From NCBI GenBank assembly GCA_030591305.1, contig JAUVBI010000165.1:1-7069 (forward strand): a stretch of 7,069 nucleotides of DNA, read 5' to 3'. The DNA is from Pseudomonadota bacterium (GTDB lineage Bacteria; Pseudomonadota; Gammaproteobacteria; Pseudomonadales; Halieaceae). The translations under genes and the position numbers were made by a program. The stretch's first letter is position 1; each line of letters starts with the position of its first letter. Shown piece by piece: positions 4,629 to 7,069 of the stretch. The notes under the pieces were generated by a model, which had not been told where the DNA came from, did not search any database, and saw nothing but the letters and a program-made list of their open reading frames with translations.

Positions 4629-7069
4629 TTATTCGGCCGGAAAATCCAGCTCTGTAACGGGGTGCAAGTGCCCCAGAGCGGTAAAAAACAGGGCGCAGCG
4701 CAGGGGCTTCCCATCCAATGTACGCAGGGCGTCGCGGTAACACTGTAACTGGGCCCGGTACAGCGTACTCTCGCGTGCGACGAAACACTCCAGCGTCTCA
4801 CCCTCCTGCGGCTGGCTGTTTTTGTAATCGACCAGCCAGCGCTCACCGCTCTCCCGGTCGATAAAGGTCCGGTCTATGATCAGGTCCCGGGTGCCCCGCT
4901 TCTCATCAGCACATGTCAGGGCCCATTCGCTGCGGGCCTGCTCATGTTCTGAAGACAACACCCAACGCCCCGTCCCGCCTTCGCGCAGCGATTGCATGAT
5001 CGAGTTTGCCACTGACTGCAGGGCCTCAGTCAACGCTGCACCCCACAACCCCTCACGTTGCAGTGCCACACGCCAGCGCTGGTGATCTGTATCAGAGACG
5101 GAATTCGGCAGCGTATCGCGCAGGGACAGTTCTTCCAGCGCCAGGTGCACGACTGTGCCCACAGCACGCTCTGTATGGTTGCTGGCGCAGATGGGGATAT
5201 TGTGATCCTGTTTGATCGCTGCTGTTTCTGCTTTGTCTACCAATGGTGTGACCGCTGGCGCGTCGCACACCAATCGCGTCAGCGGTGGAGCACCCGACAG
5301 TGCATCGGCGGCGACTCGCACCATCGTTGGTTCATGAGCGACCATCTGCTGTTCAAAGGTCGGCCATATGGGACTCAGCAAACAGCGGCTGGACGGCGTA
5401 CGGAAGGCCTCTTTCTTTTCATCCCAGGTAAGGCTGGCAGTGAGCAGTAGCTGGCCAATGGCCCGTGTCGCCCCTACGTACAACAGCCGGGTGCCTTCGA
5501 GAAGGGTTTTTTGCTGGCGTTGCTGCGCCAGGTAGTTGTATAAGGTGGGCGTGCCCGCGTCGCTGTGATCGTCCGCCGCCAGTAAGAAATTGCGTTTGCC
5601 GTCCGGGCCGCTGTGCTCGTCCCATAATAGTAGCTGACGGCCGTCGCTGCGCGGTAGTTTGGCCAATTGCGGTATGATCACGCGGTCGAACTCCAGGCCC
5701 TTGGCTTTGTGCAGCGTCATCAGCTGCACCTTACTGGCCGGGTCACCGCCACTCATATAATGCTTCTGCAGGCGTTGCTCCAGCCACTCGGCGTCCAGCC
5801 CGATACCGTCCATGTCGGCCTGCTCCAGCAGTTGGAAAAAACTCTCGGCGTCCTGTAAACCATCACTATCACGCGCACAGGCCGGACCGCCCAGCCCTAC
5901 CCATGCCTGCTCGATCCATACTCGCAAGCCGCGTCGATCGCGCTGCTTCTGCGCAAGCTGCAGCGGTGGCAATAGATGTTGCAAGCGTTGCCTGCCGTCG
6001 GTACTGAGTATGTCGTGTAATTTTGGGCTACACAGAGCGGACCACACCGGTGTATAGCGCGGTGCCTCGCCATAACTGGCAACCAGCAGCAGATCCGCCA
6101 ATTGCAGCCCGCACCAGGGCGCGCGCAGCAAGGCCATCCACGCCAGGCGATCTGCACCGTTGGCCAGGGCCCGGCACAGGGTCAGCAGGTCGGCCACCAG
6201 GGGAGAATGTGCCAGGTTGTCCAGGTCCTGGGCGCTATAGGAAATATGCAGCTGTTTCAGGCCGGCAATAATGGGCTGCAGGTGACTGCGACTGCGACCC
6301 AGTACGGCGATGCTCCCGCAGCTGTGTTCGGCGCATGCCGCCGCTATGTGCTCGCAAATAAAAGCCACTTCCTGCGCCTGCGCGTCCAGCCTGTCCTGCC
6401 CATGAAAGGCATGCATCTCCACAGCGGGCTCGATAGCCACCGGGCGCACGGCGGTGGCCGGCGTGTAACTCACCTGGCCCCGGTTGATATCGTTTTGCGC
6501 GGGGAACGCCCAGGTAAACGTCTCATTGACCCAGTCCACCACCCCCTCGTCTGAGCGGAAATTGCTGAGCAATTCCAGGTGCTGCAGGCTGACCCCGTTG
6601 AAGCCCTCCAGACGCGCCTTCAGGAACAGCCCCACATTGGCGCCACGAAAACCGTAAATGGATTGCATGCCGTCGCCCACGATCATCACGGTGCGCGGCG
6701 CCAGAGGATTTTCGGCGTTGTACTGACCCCAGCCGCGGGTCAGCTTGTGCAGCAGGTCGTACTGGTTGATGGCGGTATCCTGGAATTCATCCACCAGAAT
6801 ATGCTCGATCTGGTAGTCCAGGCGCAGGGCCAGTTCGGTCGGCGCATCATCTTCGCCCAGAGCCTGCAGGGCGGACAATGCAACCTGGCTGTGATCTACC
6901 GCACCGTGCTTCTGGAAAACCAGCAGTAGCTGCGCAGCAAGCAACGGCAGCAGGCGCGACAGGTGCACCAGCAACTGCCAGGAGGCGCTGCCAGTTTCAA
7001 TTACCGGCAGGTAGCTGATGCCTGCCAGCATGGGTTGCAAACCGTCTATCTGCTGCAACTCGCCCAGTA
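4629..7069 (-). CDS. UvrD/RecB-like helicase with C-terminal PD-(D/E)XK nuclease, C-terminal part
   Basis: The frame is open from the right edge to TAA at 4631-4629, about 812 codons. The start and the Walker A motif lie outside the window, and about 300 more N-terminal residues are expected from the family. Counting from the codon at 7058, superfamily 1 helicase motifs appear in order: motif II VDEFQDT (89-95), motif III VGDGMQSIYGFRGA (127-140), motif IV LSNFRS (164-169), motif V VQLMTLHKAKGLEFDRV (444-460) and motif VI RLLYVGATRA (524-533). A RecB-type nuclease domain follows: GTVVH (634-638), GTRDLIID (722-729, with Asp725), the core VDYK (743-746) and AQLQCY (769-774); all key residues seem present. 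Such AddA/RecB-like proteins unwind and resect DNA ends in double-strand break repair, usually with an AddB-like partner that would lie upstream. It looks like intact core-genome sequence. The exact family name cannot be fixed from the part seen. Confidence 0.9.
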   Translation of the reverse strand, partial: LGELQQIDGLQPMLAGISYLPVIETGSASWQLLVHLSRLLPLLAAQLLLVFQKHGAVDHSQVALSALQALGEDDAPTELALRLDYQIEHILVDEFQDTAINQYDLLHKLTRGWGQYNAENPLAPRTVMIVGDGMQSIYGFRGANVGLFLKARLEGFNGVSLQHLELLSNFRSDEGVVDWVNETFTWAFPAQNDINRGQVSYTPATAVRPVAIEPAVEMHAFHGQDRLDAQAQEVAFICEHIAAACAEHSCGSIAVLGRSRSHLQPIIAGLKQLHISYSAQDLDNLAHSPLVADLLTLCRALANGADRLAWMALLRAPWCGLQLADLLLVASYGEAPRYTPVWSALCSPKLHDILSTDGRQRLQHLLPPLQLAQKQRDRRGLRVWIEQAWVGLGGPACARDSDGLQDAESFFQLLEQADMDGIGLDAEWLEQRLQKHYMSGGDPASKVQLMTLHKAKGLEFDRVIIPQLAKLPRSDGRQLLLWDEHSGPDGKRNFLLAADDHSDAGTPTLYNYLAQQRQQKTLLEGTRLLYVGATRAIGQLLLTASLTWDEKKEAFRTPSSRCLLSPIWPTFEQQMVAHEPTMVRVAADALSGAPPLTRLVCDAPAVTPLVDKAETAAIKQDHNIPICASNHTERAVGTVVHLALEELSLRDTLPNSVSDTDHQRWRVALQREGLWGAALTEALQSVANSIMQSLREGGTGRWVLSSEHEQARSEWALTCADEKRGTRDLIIDRTFIDRESGERWLVDYKNSQPQEGETLECFVARESTLYRAQLQCYRDALRTLDGKPLRCALFFTALGHLHPVTELDFPAE

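Noticed and set aside
4618..4640. CGGCCG palindrome between the converging genes as a bidirectional terminator
   Set aside because: It lies inside the helicase coding end, the stem is very short and no T-tracts flank it.
4378..4846. Long minus- and plus-strand frames over the 3' ends of the secreted-protein and helicase genes
   Set aside because: They lie opposite or out of frame to well-supported genes in GC-rich DNA, where long shadow frames are expected.
5006..6929. Many plus-strand frames of 63-150 codons antisense to the helicase
   Set aside because: The helicase frame carries all its motifs continuously on the minus strand; the antisense frames show no domain or ribosome binding site.

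Overview
The window looks like a junction between an AT-richer accessory (island-like) segment on the left, roughly 1-3540, and a GC-richer, tightly packed chromosomal segment on the right, roughly 3960-7069. The gene families (a PilZ-domain protein, a RecB/AddA-like UvrD helicase with the GDGMQSIY motif III, small lipoproteins, a Tn3-family relic) suggest a gammaproteobacterium, quite possibly marine. That assignment comes from family resemblance, not from any marker gene.

Left part, minus strand (1-1519): three small genes in a row, read right to left. The first is a DUF5677-type protein (1510-818). About 28 bp later comes a HEPN-like protein with an R-x4-H motif (start 789), whose frame is broken at an A6 run and whose natural stop seems to have been lost beside a 7-bp tandem repeat. 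The last is the start of a small helix-turn-helix-like protein (GTG at 133) that runs off the left edge. A diverged repeat of about 42 bp lies at both ends of the DUF5677/HEPN pair (200-242 and 1625-1666), and the gap between the two genes resembles half of an integron attC site. Together these suggest a mobile or decayed cassette with possible defence or toxin function.

Middle, plus strand (1520-3540): a gene-poor stretch of about 570 bp with inverted repeats and degenerate repeat-like sequence; then a likely two-gene operon of a PilZ-domain (c-di-GMP receptor) protein (2091-2630) and a short lipoprotein with a zincin HELGH motif (2669-3037); then an internal fragment of a Tn3-family transposase (3117-3377), which supports past transposon activity. 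A terminator-like hairpin lies near 3503-3529.

Right part (3543-7069): a minus-strand coiled-coil ORF of uncertain start (3938-3543); a plus-strand secreted protein built from two tandem copies of a small beta-rich module (4009-4620); and, converging on it with 8 bp between the stop codons, the C-terminal 800-odd residues of a large UvrD/RecB-like helicase-nuclease that continues past the right edge. The right-hand genes look like ordinary core genome; the unusual material is in the left half.
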